A stretch of DNA of 64,000 bases from Plasmopara viticola (GCA_001695595.3 MBPM02000063.1:372001-436000), one strand, 5' to 3'; counted from the stretch's first letter, positions 11,087 to 24,000 are shown. Numbers and translations: made by a program. Notes: generated by a model from the letters alone, not told the origin.

Positions 11087-14000
11087 ATCCGTTCTGTCTT
11101 TCTAGGCATGCACAGACGCAATCGAGCCACTTCTTAGCGTTTAATCACTCTTATAAAACGCTTAATGAATAAAGGTAATAGACATGTCTTGACTATTTAT
11201 CTAGACATGCACGAACGCAATCAAACCACAACTAAGCGCATAATCAATCTCTCGAAGCGCTGAGACGCTGTACGACAACAGATCAGTCCTGTTCATCAAG
11301 ACAAGCACAGACGCGATCGAACCACAACTAAGCATATAATCACTCTATGTCCCGATCCGTCTTCTATCTATCTAGAAAAGCACAGTCGGTTCCGATCCGT
11401 CTATCTATCTAGGAAAGCACAGTCGGAATCGAGCCACAGCTAAACGTATAATCAATCTTTTAAACCCTGAGACGGTGTAAAGCAACAGATGCGTCCTATT
11501 TATCTATCAAGGCATGCTTGGACGCAATAGAGTCACAACTAAGCGTGTAGTAGTTCAAGCGCTAAGTTGCTTTGCGACCACCGATGCGCCCTGTATGTTT
11601 TCTAAGACGAGCATAGACGTCATGGAGCCACAGCAACGTCTATATACAATCTTTTAAAGCGCCGAGACGCTATACGACAAATGCTCCGTCCTGTCAATTC
11701 CTTTAAACATGGCCGGACGCAATCGAGCACAACTAAGCGTATAATTGCTATTTTGAGGCGCCGAGGCGCTGTACGTTAACAGATCCGTCCTGTCTATCTA
11801 TCGGGCATGCACGGACGCAGTTGAGCCACAACAATGTAAGTATTTACTCTTTTAAAGCACCGTGACGCTGTACAGCATCTGATTCATCCCATCGATCTAT
11901 TTACGCATGCTTTGATGAAATCGGATCACAATCAAGCAAGTAATCACTCTTTCAAAGCGTCGTGACGCTGTACAGCAACAAATGCGTCCTGTGTATGTAT
12001 CTGGGCATGCCCCACAACTAATCGTATCGTCACTCTTTTATAGCGCTTAATGGTGTTCGGCAACGAATGTGTCCATTCCATCTATCTTGACATGCACGGA
12101 CGCAATTGTGCTACACTTATGTATAGTCGTGAACAGACGCAATCGACGCACAATTTAGCGAATAATCATCCATCTAAAGCGCCGAGACGGTGCACGGCAA
12201 CAAAGTACGTCTTGTTTATCTATCTAGACATGCACGGACGCAATCGAGCCACAACTAGCCGCACAATTGCCTTTTGAAGCGACAAGACGGTGTACGGCAT
12301 AAGATCCGTCTTGTCTATTTATCGATACATGCAAAGACGCATTTGAGGAACAACTATGCATATATCATCATCATATAAAGCGCCAAGACGCTGTACGGCC
12401 ATATCTACCTCCTTTCAACCTATCTAGACATGGCCGGACGTAATCGAGCCACAACTAAGCGTATAATCAATGCATCGTGCCGAGATGGTGTACGACTACC
12501 GATCCGTCCTATTTATCTATCTAGACATGCCCGGACGCAGTCGAGCCACACCTAAGCGTAAAATCACTCTTTTGAAGCGGAGAGACGCTGTACGGCAACC
12601 GATCTGTCATTTCTATCTATCTAGACAAGCGCTGACGCGATCAGTCCACAATAGGCGTATAATCACTTTCTGAAGCGCCGAGACGGTGTACGTCAAGCGA
12701 AAAGTCCTGTCTCAATCAAACCACAACTAAGCCTCTAGTCACTCTTCTGAAGTGTAGAGATGCTGTAGGGCAATCAAGCTACAACTAAGCCTCCAGTTAC
12801 TCTTTTGAAGTGTAAAGATGCTGTATGGAAACAATTCGTCCTTTCTCTCTATCTAGACATGCAAGGACGCGATCAAGCCACAAAAAAGCGTATAATCACT
12901 TTTATAAAGCGCCGTGACGATGTACGGCTCCAGATACTCTCTGTCTATTTCTCTAGGCGTGCCTAGATGCAATCAGGCCACAACAAAGCGTAAAATTGCT
13001 CTTTTGAAGTGTAGAATGTTGAACGGAAACCGATCCGTCCTTTCTATCTATTAAAACATGCACAGACGCGATCAGGCCACAAATAAGTGAGTAATCACTC
13101 TTTATAGCGTCGAGACGATGTACGGCATCAGATGTGTCCTGTATATTTATCTAGACACGCCTGGACGCAACCACGCAATATCAAAGCGTCAAATCTGTTC
13201 TTAGAAGTGTCGAGACGCTTACGACAATCGATCTGTCATTTTTATCTGTCTAGATAGGCGCTGACACGACCGGTTTACAATAAGCGTAATATTCCTCTTT
13301 GCACCGTCTCGGCATGGTTCCAGTTTTCGTTCCCGACGTACCCAAATTATGGACCAAATGTCGGGTGTTCCGAGACATCGATATTTTACTAGATAAACTA
13401 GCGAAAATGGTATATTGTTACTTTTCTTAGCTTCAAAAACAAAATATATTAATTTCGCATTTAAAATAGAAATATATATCAAAAATAAACTTTCGAAATA
13501 TAAATAAATGGACATGCTCGGACGCAATCAAGCCACAACTAAGAGTACAATGACTCTTTTAAAATGTAGAGACGCTGTACGGGAATCAATTCGTCCATTT
13601 TATCTATCTAGACATGCACAGACGCGATCAAGCCACGAATGAGCGCATATTCGATCTTTCAACGTTCCGAGACGATCTTAGGCATCGTATACGTCCTGTC
13701 TATTTATCTAAACATGCTTTAACGCAACCAAGCGATACTTAAGCGTCAACGCATCTTTCTGAAGTATCGAGAAGCTGTAGGGCAACCGATCTGTTATTTC
13801 TATCTATCTAGAAAGGCGCTGACACGATCGGTCCAAAACAAGCGTACTATCACTCTCTATAGCACCGAGACGGTGTACGTCAACGATACGTCCTTTTTAC
13901 TTATCTAGACACGCCCGGACGCAATCAAGTCAGATGTGAGCGGATTAAGCAAAGCTATTACTTAGCGAATAATGACTCTTTTGAAGCGCTGAGTAGTCGT

Positions 14001-16785
14001 ACGGCCACGACTCAGTCCCATTTATCTATCTAGACGTGCACGGACGCATTAGGCGCAAGCTAATGAATAAAGCCTTTGTCTTAGTGTTGAGACGTCGTAC
14101 GTCCATGAGGCAATCCCATCTATCTGGACGTGCACAGACTCATTATAGCAAATCATGACTCTTTCGTAGCACTGAGAAGTCGTACGGTCATACATCAGTC
14201 CCTCCTATTTTTTAAAATCTTCACGGACTCATTACAGCATAACTTATTGAAAAATGGCAGTTTTTATCAATGAAACGTCGTACGACCACCGATCAGCTCG
14301 TCTATCTATCAAGACGTACACAGACTCATTATAGCCAGAATTCAGCTAAAAAAACCTTATGCTTAAGCACTGAGATGTCGAACGACCACCGATCAGTCTC
14401 GTGTATTTATCTATACGTGCACGTCCTCATTACAGCCATAACTTAGCGAATAATGACCCTTTTGTATTGCTGAGACGTCCTTCGGCCACAAAACCAGTCC
14501 CGTTTACTCATCTTAATGTGTACGGACTTATTATACGCAAGCCTTAACGATATTGACTCTTTTAAAGCGCTATGACGTCGTACGACCGCGGATCAGTCTC
14601 GTTTTTCTCTCTGGACGTGCACAAACGCACTATAGCCATGAAATAACAGATAGTTTATTGTTTAAGCGCTGAGACGTCGTAAAGCCGCCGATCAGTATCA
14701 AGACGTGCACAGACGCATGAAAGCCAAAAATTAGCGAATAGTGACTCTTTTGTAGCCCTGAGACGTCCTACGGCAACGCATCAGCCCTCTTGTCGATTAA
14801 AACGTGCACTAATTCAGTAAAGTCATACCCTAGCTAAAAATGACTCTTGTGTAGCCATGGAAGTTTTATGGCTTCGGATGTGTCCTTACTATCTACCTAA
14901 AGGTGCGAGGACTGAGTATAACAATACCTAAGCGAATAATGACTCTATTGTATCTCTGAGACGTCGTACGGCCGCAGAGTAGTCTCGTCACACTTTTTCG
15001 ATGTGAACGGACTGATGAAATCCGCAACATAGTGAACAATGAATATTTTGTAGCTCTAAGACGTCGTACAGCCGCGAAACAGACCCGTTTATCAGACTCG
15101 ACGTGATTGGACTCATTAAAGCCATAACTTAGCGAATACGGACTCTCTTGAAGCGGTGAGGTGTGATTCGGCTAAAAATTTGCCCTAATTATTTATGGAG
15201 ATAAGAGCGGACTCAAATTCGCCATATCTTAGCGAATATTGAATATGCATAAGCATTGAGACGTCGTACGGTCACGCACTAGTCCCGTCTAACTTTCACG
15301 ACGTGCAAAGACTCATCATAGGTATATTTTTTTGTGAATAATGACTTCTTTGTAGCACTGAGAAGTTACACGACCACACATCAGTCCCGTCTATCTGTGT
15401 AGACGTGCAGAGACTCATTATAAGTAGCGCTGAGACGTCGTACGACCGCGGATCAGTCCCTTAAACTATCTAGACGTAAGCGGACTTATTATGGCCATAG
15501 CTAAACAACTAATGACAGTGTTTTGGCGCTGAGACGTCGTTCGGCTACCGATAAGACTCGTCTATCAATTTAGACGTGCACGGACTCCTTATCAACATGA
15601 CTTAGCAAATTGTGACTCCTTTGCAACGCTAAGACGCCCTTTGGCAACGGATAGGTCGCGTTTATCTATCTAGACATGCACGGACGCTTTATCTTAGCGA
15701 ATAACGACTCTTTTGAAATACTCGTATGGCCTCGGATCAGTCCAGTCTAATCATTCGATGTGCTGGCACTCCATTCAGCCATATTTACGAAAACCACTCT
15801 TTTCATGCGCTGAGTTGTCATACGACCACGGACGTGTCCCGACATTCTACCTAGTGATGCTTAGACTCATAACAGCCCTTGATCGGTGACTAAGGGCTGT
15901 ATTAAATTAGACGTCGTACGGCCACGGATCAGTCAATTTATTGAACGTGCACGGACTAATTATAGCCATAAGCTAATAATTTTCAAGCGCTGAGACGTCG
16001 TACGGCTACAAATCAATCCCATCTATCTTTATGGATGTGAAAGGATGCCCTAATTTCAGCAAAAAATGGCTTTTTTGTAGCCGTGAGACACCGTACGGCC
16101 ACGGGTAATTCTCACTTTTTTCAATCTTGTCGTGCACGGACTCATTATACACATAAGGCAATAAATAATGACTCCTCTTAAGCGCTGAAACGTCGTACGG
16201 CTACGGATCAATCCCATCTTTCTCTCCAGACGTGCACGGAATCACGATTATGACTAGAATATTATAAAGAAATATATTTCAGCCAAAAGTTAGCGAATGA
16301 TGACTTTTTTGTAGCGCTTAGACCTCGTACGGTCGCGGATGTGCTCGTTAAGTTATGGCTATAATGAGTCTGGGTATGTATAGATAGATAGTCAGGACTG
16401 ATCTGCGGACGTACAACATCTAAGCGCTACTATGGGTATAGTGAGTCCGTGCGCTTTAGATAGATGGACGAGACTGATCTGCAGCCGTACCACGTCTCAG
16501 CAGTTCTCGTCGAGCGTTTTTGCTAACTCATGCCTATAGTGAGTCCACTCTGTAACTATTGTGGCCGTACGACGATTTAGCACTACAAAAGAGTACTTAT
16601 TTGCAAAATGATGGCTACAATGAGTCTGGGCACGATCAGATAGACATATGGGACTGATCTGCAGCCGTTCGACGTCTAGGTGCTACGAAATATATATTGT
16701 GCGCTAAGTTTTGGCTATAATGAGTCCGTGCAAGTTTAGATAGACACACGAGACTTATCTGTGGCCATTTGACATCTCAGCGCTT
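11087..16785. repeat. Satellite array of ~100-bp monomers with a terminal inverted block
   Basis: Monomers of about 100 bp repeat head to tail with roughly 70-85% similarity by eye. Family A (about 11,087-13,940) carries GACGCAATCGAGCCACAACT, GCGCCGAGACGCTGTACGGC and CTATCTATCTAGACATGC. Family B (about 13,940-16,349) carries GACTCATTATAGCCATAACT, GCGCTGAGACGTCGTACGGC and CTATCTATCTAGACGTGC. From about 16,349 to 16,785 the same family B sequence runs in the opposite orientation (TTATGGCTATAATGAGTC, then GATAGATAG). About 55 monomers are present. Non-repeat sequence interrupts the array at 13,296-13,505. Open frames here are chance. The age of divergence suggests an old array; whether it is heterochromatic is unknown. 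Confidence 0.85.
13296..13505. other. AT-rich interruption inside the satellite array
   Basis: About 210 bp of AT-rich, non-monomer sequence sits between two family A monomers. At its left edge CACCGTCTCGG is the reverse complement of the monomer box CCGAGACGGTG, so the break point includes a short inverted piece. No terminal repeats or target duplication were seen, so an insertion with rearrangement is as likely as a transposon. Confidence 0.5.
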
Positions 16786-18365
16786 AGTATATTGCAAAGT
16801 GAATCGGTTGTGACTAAGTTCGCTGAGCAAACATCAAGCTTCATGGATACAGTATGAACGCTGAACCGACTCCTACCTTCTCTCCATTCATTTACAATCC
16901 AATTAAGGGATAGATTGCATACACGTCATATGTTGTTTACGCAAAGCTCAAATATGCACAATTGATTGGCTGGATCGTTGGCCAATCACGGCTGGACACG
17001 TTGAAAACTACCTCAACCGAAAGTTCTGCTTCTAGGAGAATTTAAGCGCGTCATGCATTGTGACAGGTGAATTATGACAAACGTCAAAGCCCAACCCGCG
17101 TCTATGCCAAGAGCCGTTAAATTGTCGCTGTGACGCCCCCCACGAAAGGTCCTTCGTCATAATGGCCGCAAATTAGCCAAAGCCTCGCAATACTCGAGCT
17201 TTACCCCAGCACGCTTAACCTCAATTCGAATTGATGTTAACATGTTATACATGATCATGAATAACGGAATGTCGGGCGCGTTTAATTGGCCTCGAGGATC
17301 ATGAACTTTGATCTCTGTTCGCCGGCCTCTGTCAGTATCTTACACAGCAAACGATGTACCCACTCACCTTCGCGAAAGGCCCGACCTAGCGCTGTACTCT
17401 GGTAAGCATGTCGACAGGGATACGCTCGATTGTTTCTTGCTGTCCGAACTTATGAGAGCGCCCAAAAATATAATTTCGTAGCCAGAAGTCGACTTGCGGT
17501 CGCCAGATCAGTTCACATCTGCTTACCTACGAAAGCTCACTTTGTCAGCCATTTAAAAAATAACCTGTACCCTGTGAAGTGCGCAAAAGTCGCTTGTTCG
17601 CGTGCTTGTTGGGCTCTCTTTGAGGCGTGAAAATGGCCGACAGCCGAAGCAATGTTTGCCCTTGTCGCGGTCATCGAACGCTCAAGCAAGCACCCACTGC
17701 ACTGACTTTGGTTGCCGCGTCGCATAAAGTGGGTCAGGACCCTATTTGGACCAACCACAGCTTTTTGCGGTCATCTATGTTAAGCGCTAAAAAATATTTT
17801 CTACAACGCTTCGCTGGTACATTGTTACGCTGCCATCAGCTTTGTCAATTAATGCTCCATATTGCTGATGACAATAGCTTGCTGGTAAAAAAAACTACTT
17901 CTCTCGCGGGTAAGCGCTTCTTTCGTTTTTCTGTAAATTTGAAATTGTCGATCGGCGTCACTGATGCCAAGTAAACCGAGATCGAGTCTCTTTATATCAT
18001 GTTTATCATTATCAGAAAAGTTTGCTTTAGAACGCAAAAAATGGATTCTCTAAAGGTGTAGTTGCCATTTATCGCCACTTTCCTCGCCTTGTATACATGA
18101 TGTGTTCCTTTTCCGATCATTCCATTCCTGTTAAAAGGGCTTTGCTGTATGCTAATTCATTTTCTTTGAGAGGCCTTTTTCAGACCATTCTTTGACATTG
18201 ATCTCTCGCAAACTGAGCCCGCTTGAGACAATAGCAATGGTCATAAAATCTTTGTTTTGTATCGCACGCAATCTTATAATCTTGAAATGTCCATGCACCT
18301 CCAAACACCCCAACCTGGTAATCCCCGGCAATTGCCCAAAACGCGTCTACACATAATTTTTTTAT
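16786..18365. other. Spacer without a recognisable gene
   Basis: The stretch between the satellite array and the 605-bp inverted-repeat element holds only short open frames with no domain. One minus-strand peptide near 18,190-18,350 (CVDAFWAIAGDYQVGVFGG) looks like coding sequence but runs into the neighbouring element and has no start of its own. I see no RNA gene. Confidence 0.5.
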
Positions 18366-18970
18366 GGGAGCCGCTAACTTCCACCCAGTCTGCGACGATA
18401 TAGAATCCTTAACCCCGATACACAACGGTGATTGGCTACAGTTGCTAAGAACTAAATCTAAGGACTGTGACCTCCAACGCAAATGTGAAAGATTGCGCAT
18501 CGCATCGTCATCTCTTACTCTCTGTCTGTATCGACCCCTCCCGCGGTCAATCTTGATGCCCTGGGACCTGGTGCTGACTGGAAGCACTTCACGTGGTTAC
18601 CTGAAATTACTGCGCAGCAGCTAGAGGAGCTGGAAGCATTGACGGTAGTGAACCACGGGTAATGTCGGTGGTGTCATGGCACACGCTAACACTGTCTGGA
18701 GGCATTTTGGCATTGACGCATGCCTGCGTTAGAATACATGCTCTTAATAGTCCTTAAATAAATGAATTTTCCTCTCTCAAAGTGACTACAGCAGATTGTG
18801 CATTCAAATTGACATGGGACATAATATATTCGAGCAAAGATGCCTTTTGTAGATTTTGTCACGATAGAGGTTTTTATAGCCAATCACCGTTGTGTATTGG
18901 GGTTAGAGGCTCTATATAATCGCAGACTGGGTGGAAGTTAGCGAAAACTGGGTGGAAGTTAGCGGCTCCC
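18366..18970. mobile_element. 605-bp element with ~75-bp terminal inverted repeats
   Basis: The left end begins GGGAGCCGCTAACTTCCACC and the right end is its reverse complement. The match continues for about 75 bp through CAGTCTGCGA, AACCCC, and ACAACGGTGATTGGCTA. The right repeat has an extra 23-bp copy of the CGCTAACTTCCACCCAGT box. Flanks are A/T runs (TTTTTTTAT and TTATTTTATT), and no clean target duplication is visible. The interior has an open stretch ending at 18,661 that reads GADWKHFTWLPEITAQQLEE then VVNHG-stop, which resembles protein. It lacks room for a transposase, so it is a non-autonomous inverted-repeat element, perhaps carrying a captured gene piece. Confidence 0.7.
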
Positions 18971-19035
18971 TTATTTTATTTGTCTATCAAATGTCAAAGT
19001 TTTAATATGATTATGGACACTTCGCATTCTATAAA

Positions 19036-19363
19036 TATTGTATTGTAATGTATTACGTTATCGCGTTGCCAAGTTATGCACGTGCTAGGCTCAGTCTGGC
19101 TAGTCCACGGCATGAAGTGGTGTCCGCATACGTCGGATCTCGTTCGGCGGGCAGTGCAGCCAGCATCGAGGTCGTGAGGGTCTTCCATTATTTTGTTTAG
19201 CTCTGACTTGGTAAGAGCCCAGGTGGCGCCCTGGTGCTGGAGACCGTCGCGTCGAGGGTGAGACTCGTTAGAGACCTGCAGATGCCCGAGAGCACCTGCC
19301 CGAAGCGCGCGAGCATTTAGCCCCCGCGCTTGGAAGGAGAGCGCCACCCTAACCTTCTCCGAG
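19036..19363 (-). mobile_element. SINE-like element, copy 1
   Basis: A 328-bp segment flanked by a perfect 10-bp direct repeat ATTCTATAAA (19,026-19,035 and 19,364-19,373). On the minus strand it ends in an ACATTACAATACAATA tail, as expected of a short non-LTR element copied by target-primed reverse transcription. It shares about 94% identity by eye with 51,461-51,784. I could not see convincing pol III A and B boxes, so a truncated LINE 3' end is the alternative. The frame open across it is chance. Confidence 0.75.
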
Positions 19364-19373
19364 ATTCTATAAA

Positions 19374-19773
19374 CTATTTATCTGAAATGTGGCTTGTTGC
19401 TTGTGTCTATTGTTACGCTGAACATTAGGAAGTATAGCCACTTTTCTAGAACAGTCTATATAATTTGAGATATATTGAGATGACGCTTCAGAAAAGTGGA
19501 GATAGCTTAGGATTTTTAGCAAAGTGAGAAGGAGCTTCCAGATCAAAACGGAAATGACAAACGAAAGAAACTAGATGGGCAGAATATGCGGATGTGGGCT
19601 CAGCATCGAGATCCATAGGAGGTCCAGTCCATCCATAAGCGCAGCGAATGCCTATTGTGTCAGCATATATGTTGTGTTTAGTATACGTGCCAATTTGAAG
19701 ATTACACATACTAAATTCCTTTCTTAGTCATTTGATAGTTTTGATAAGGCCAAGCAAATGTGCCGTACTGTAA
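19374..19773. other. Spacer upstream of the bZIP/START-like gene
   Basis: About 400 bp with no gene seen. It must hold the promoter of the gene at 19,774, but I recognise no specific element. Confidence 0.4.
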
Positions 19774-21027
19774 ATGCCATTATACCGACCACCGTCGGAT
19801 TACGCCCTTGAAGAAATCGGTAATATTCGTCCGATGGACCAAGCCAGCGACTCGACTACCGACCTCGGCGCGATACTAGCTTCTAGCGACGAGCGCACCA
19901 AAAGTCGACTTCGGGCTAAGCGGCTGTACTACAAAAAACGGGTGCGAGTAGATGTTTATTGGCATTAGATTTACTCTGTTCTCTGACTACCTTCTGTATA
20001 GAATCTGCTGGAAGATCTTCAGCGTGATGTTATCTACTTGGAGGCTAAGTACGAGCAGCTGCTGGCCGTCAATAACGAGCAAAATGCCCAACCTACGGCT
20101 GATTTTGCTATACAGGATTCAAGCAGCACCACACACCGCGCATACGTGCAATTGTCACAGGTAAAGAGGGCTTTGGCCAAAGAAAACGAAGAGCTTAAGC
20201 GGTTGCACGCCAATTATGTGGAAATGGAGCGACAGATAACACAGCTAGCTGCTGCCCAGAAAAAAGCTCATTTGCTGGCAAAAGAGGAGGAGGAGTACAA
20301 ACGGAGAAATCCGGTTCTTAAAGTGAACCCGCTTACACAAGATCAGTGTGCTGAGATCGCACGAGCGTCGTATCGGGAGATCAAAGCATTTCGAGAGAGC
20401 GACACGTGCTTCTCCACCGGAACAAGCGTACTGGGATGGCGAGATCGACACATTTTGCGCCAAAATAAACTCATGTTTTCATTAGAAAAGACATTTTCCG
20501 GTCGAGCCACCGATATGATGGCGATGAATCTCTGGGAAATTTTGTCGTTGCCAGAGCCAATTGTAATAATGCGTCCCCGAGACGCAAAGGTGCACTTTCA
20601 CGTTGTGCAGCGCTTAAACGAGGACGCGGTCGTTTATTACTACACTTTGGAACGTGAAGACACAGACGTTCGAATTCGGGCATTCATCTTGGCCATGCGT
20701 GTCGACCTTGGAGCGGATGGCTGTATGGTGGTCCTTCGCAGCCTTGATCCAAAAACTTATCTTCAGCACGATGGAGATTGCATAGCACCTGTCCGTCGTG
20801 GACGTCGAAAGGTGGAGCCTCACAAAGAGAACTTTTGGCTCGATGTGTTTGTGTGGAGTTTTTACGAGTACGCGGGCGAGCATCGCAAAGACTGTAAGCA
20901 GACTTTTGGTGGAGAAATTGAAGGCACGGCACTTGCGAGTACGGGGTGGTGGTCAATTGAAATATTGGAGATGGCTCTGCGAATGGAAAGACGAGGATTG
21001 GGCTCTCGGGGGTTGCTGCGGTGGTGA
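19774..21027 (+). CDS. bZIP-like / START-like transcription-factor-type protein, two exons
   Basis: Exon 1 is 19774-19941 and exon 2 20002-21027; the 60-bp intron (19942-20001) runs from GTGCGA to TATAG. The protein is 397 residues. The join makes a continuous bZIP-like region at ~39-80: a basic part (ERTKSRLRAKRLYYKKR) then NLLEDLQRDVIYLEAKYEQLL, followed by a second coiled coil to ~160. Residues ~185-345 form an alpha/beta region (FHVVQRLNEDAVVYYYTLERED...RAFILAMRVDLGADGCMVVLRSLD) like the START-like domain of an expanded oomycete family sometimes labelled M96 mating-specific. A likely paralogue lies at 60,868-62,130. The last ~20 residues lose similarity, and a neighbouring frame ending DFFRLFAQCYPILS may be the true tail, suggesting a frameshift near 20,985. 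Confidence 0.7.
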
Positions 21028-24000
21028 TTTTTTCCGTCTCTTTGCGCAATGCTATCCAATATTGAGTACGTCTTGCGCCTCATAAATTTTCGGTAATTGT
21101 TGAGTGCGATTGGCTAGCTAAATTTTATTTGCTGTTGCACAGGTTTATCTTTCATTATTTGTTTGTGTTTTATCGCACATTTTAAGAGCGATGGCTACTG
21201 TTCTACGACTCCCGAGGAGACTGTAAAAATTTTAAGGGCGGAGATAAGTGTTACTCTAACAATAACTTTGTAATTCTTTGCTTTACAGTTGCTCTGTCAG
21301 TGTTGTTGTTGACTGTTTGAATGCTGTTATGACTGAAAGGGTACGTGCATTGGTAGATTTGGTTTGAGGCCGTTGATTCGCTCAGAAAGACGCACAATCA
21401 TAGCGGCATAAAAGCTACCTTTTAATTACAGCTAAGCATTGTCTGCGTACGACATCGCGAACATATAAGTAAAAAATGCGTGTGTTTCTAGACTGAATTT
21501 CTTTCAATAAACCTCTGTATGCAACCGGTCAATTGATCAAGGTCAGTTTCTGGCACAGAAGCTTGGCTTCGGCCTTCCGAGAGAATAAAAGAGATACACT
21601 GCTCTTTGACCGTTTATACAAAAAGCTGATTTGATGACCAGGCCAAGGCTTTAAAAAGTTGCTTCGGAATCCGACGGTGCCCACATATAAAAATCGGTAT
21701 CTGTGTCTGGGGCTGCGACTGTGCCGAAGGCGGCGAGTCAGATGAGTTTGCCCTCTAAGGACACGCTTCGGTAAAGGAGGCTCTCAGAGGATTACTCCCT
21801 TTACTATGGCGGGTAATATGTGCGTACCGTTCGCCTTCGCCCAGTGGTCCGCAAACGTCTCCGCCTTCTGACGATGAATTGATGGCTAGGAGCGATTCAG
21901 ACATTTTGGCGAGCATTTTACAAAAGCTTCAACTTAAGACCACGTTGTCAAAACGGCTTTATTGCCCAGTTGCTGACTTTGGCTTTTAGTAAAAATCACT
22001 GGCCATGTCAAATGCCCCACGCATAAGTAGAGGGGGTGGCATAACAAATCATACAAGCCATAATCTGTCATAGGGTACCCTCATTGATGAGGTCACCAAT
22101 ATTAAGTTATGTTACAAACTGATTTTCAACCAGATTGAGCAAAGCGCTTGAGCTTTAATACATTTTTTCTCACTCAGTGGGTGCTATTCGATATATGTTT
22201 GACTTCGGCAAAGCGCCAATCCAAGCTCAGTGGGCATAAATTCGAGCGCGATTATGGGGTCACTCCTTTTATACCGTAAAAGATCGCAGCTTATCTTTGT
22301 AGCGCCCGCTGCTTCTGATTACGATTCCAATTATTTTTTTTTTTCCACGGCTTCTTCCAGCTCTGTGAAGCGGTATAGTCGTGCCATTTACACGAAGCTT
22401 TTGGCGCCCCTAAAAGCACTTTTGTATAGCAACACATTACACACGGAAGATTTTGCCAGACTTGAAAATCAAAGATCTCCCCATGAGATTGTTCCAGCTT
22501 TGGGGTTGAGCTTTTTTGATGAAAAGTGCCGGTCCCTGTGCAATCGAATGTACGCGCTATAGATTGCTCTCAGGGTCACTTTTGGGTGTCGAATTGCGTC
22601 TTCTATCTATCGACCCTGGACTTGTAGTGAAGATGGCTCCGTTTACCACGTGACTTTTGAGCTTCGCAATGTGATCGACCGTCGCACGTCTCAGTGCGAG
22701 ATGTACGAGCTGAGTCGGGAAGCTGGTACCTTTCGTAGTGAGCTTGCGGCTCGGGTGGCTGCTCAAGCGCACAGACTTATCTGTACTCGACACGTCAGTC
22801 CATTAATCAAAAGATTTAATTGTGGACATTAACAATCACTGGATGACTGCTCATACCCGCCTTACCAGCAAGGCCGGGCGCGAGAACAATGATCGAGGTA
22901 GATGCTGGAAGCACCGCAAGACTTATGTAAGACTCAGAGTCCTAAGGATCTTATAGACTTTACGGTGCTCAACATGAAACGCCGGATGCGTCGAATCAGT
23001 GGTGTATGCTGACCTATGTCATTCTTTGATCGTTGAGCGCCTATCGGAATGATGATTTATTTGCTTGTAGACACAAAGTTTGTAGTAGATTTTTGGTGCT
23101 AAATATTACATCCTCGGTAACAAAGATGTATGGTTTTCCCCTATGTTTTTTGTAGAAATTACTATGAGCGGATGCAACCGCATCCCTTGACTGGGTAAAT
23201 AATTTTGGTCAACCTTTTACGAGATTATATAATTGTGTTGGTAAAAAAGTTGGTCTTCGAAGTTAGAACTGGAAGGAAGGGATTCCAATCTCTCCTCCTC
23301 CTATCTCAGAAACGTTCGTATCTATGAGTGAAATGGTGGAAGGATTTTTCAATCCTCTTTTCCACTTGTCTTGAAAGCATTTGCGCATATTACACTTATA
23401 AATATTTCGCGTGGTGGTATAAAGCGCGTCAATGCGTTGACCGCATAGTTACATGTAGACTCGGCCTTTCATAGTTTGTCTGCCCAAGAATGTGGCACCT
23501 CAGCGTATATACTGAACAATCTGTCTCAAATCCCATGATTAATTATACTATTAATATCCGGAAGGCACGCTGTTGACAGCAGCACGCAAAACCCTTCTTG
23601 CTATGCATTGTCTTTAGATAAACAGCTGTCGACATCGACATCATCGTGTCCGAAAGGCCAAATTGTATTCCTATACAGCCTCGATGTCTGTCTTTTAATT
23701 GTACTGGCTTGAATAGGTACCAAATGCACCACTTTGCTCTGACAGCACATGGACACTGCTATTGTCATGTTGCCGCTAACATCCGGCAAGTCGAAGACAA
23801 AGTCGAGGCCTATGGATTTTTAATAGCTTTCTGGTGCTAGCAGGACTTGAAGAGAAGCTGACACGTACAATACGGGTTTAAATTTCCGACAGGGCTCACA
23901 TATCCTGCCACCCACTAGTGCATGCAGGTACATCAATATAACGTGAAGACTGCAAAAAGTTTTTTTTAATTCAAAAGACTGCTTATTAGAGTGTTATGTG

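Noticed and set aside
13219..13527. A 102-residue minus-strand ORF in the satellite array
   Set aside because: It spans the AT-rich interruption and monomer edges, has biased composition and no domain; judged chance.
11087..16785. CRISPR array
   Set aside because: Repeats are contiguous ~100-bp diverged monomers without short conserved repeats and unique spacers, and the genome is eukaryotic.
18994..19347. A 117-residue minus-strand ORF across 18,994-19,347
   Set aside because: It runs through the SINE-like element and its flank; the matching copy at 51 kb has indels that break the frame.
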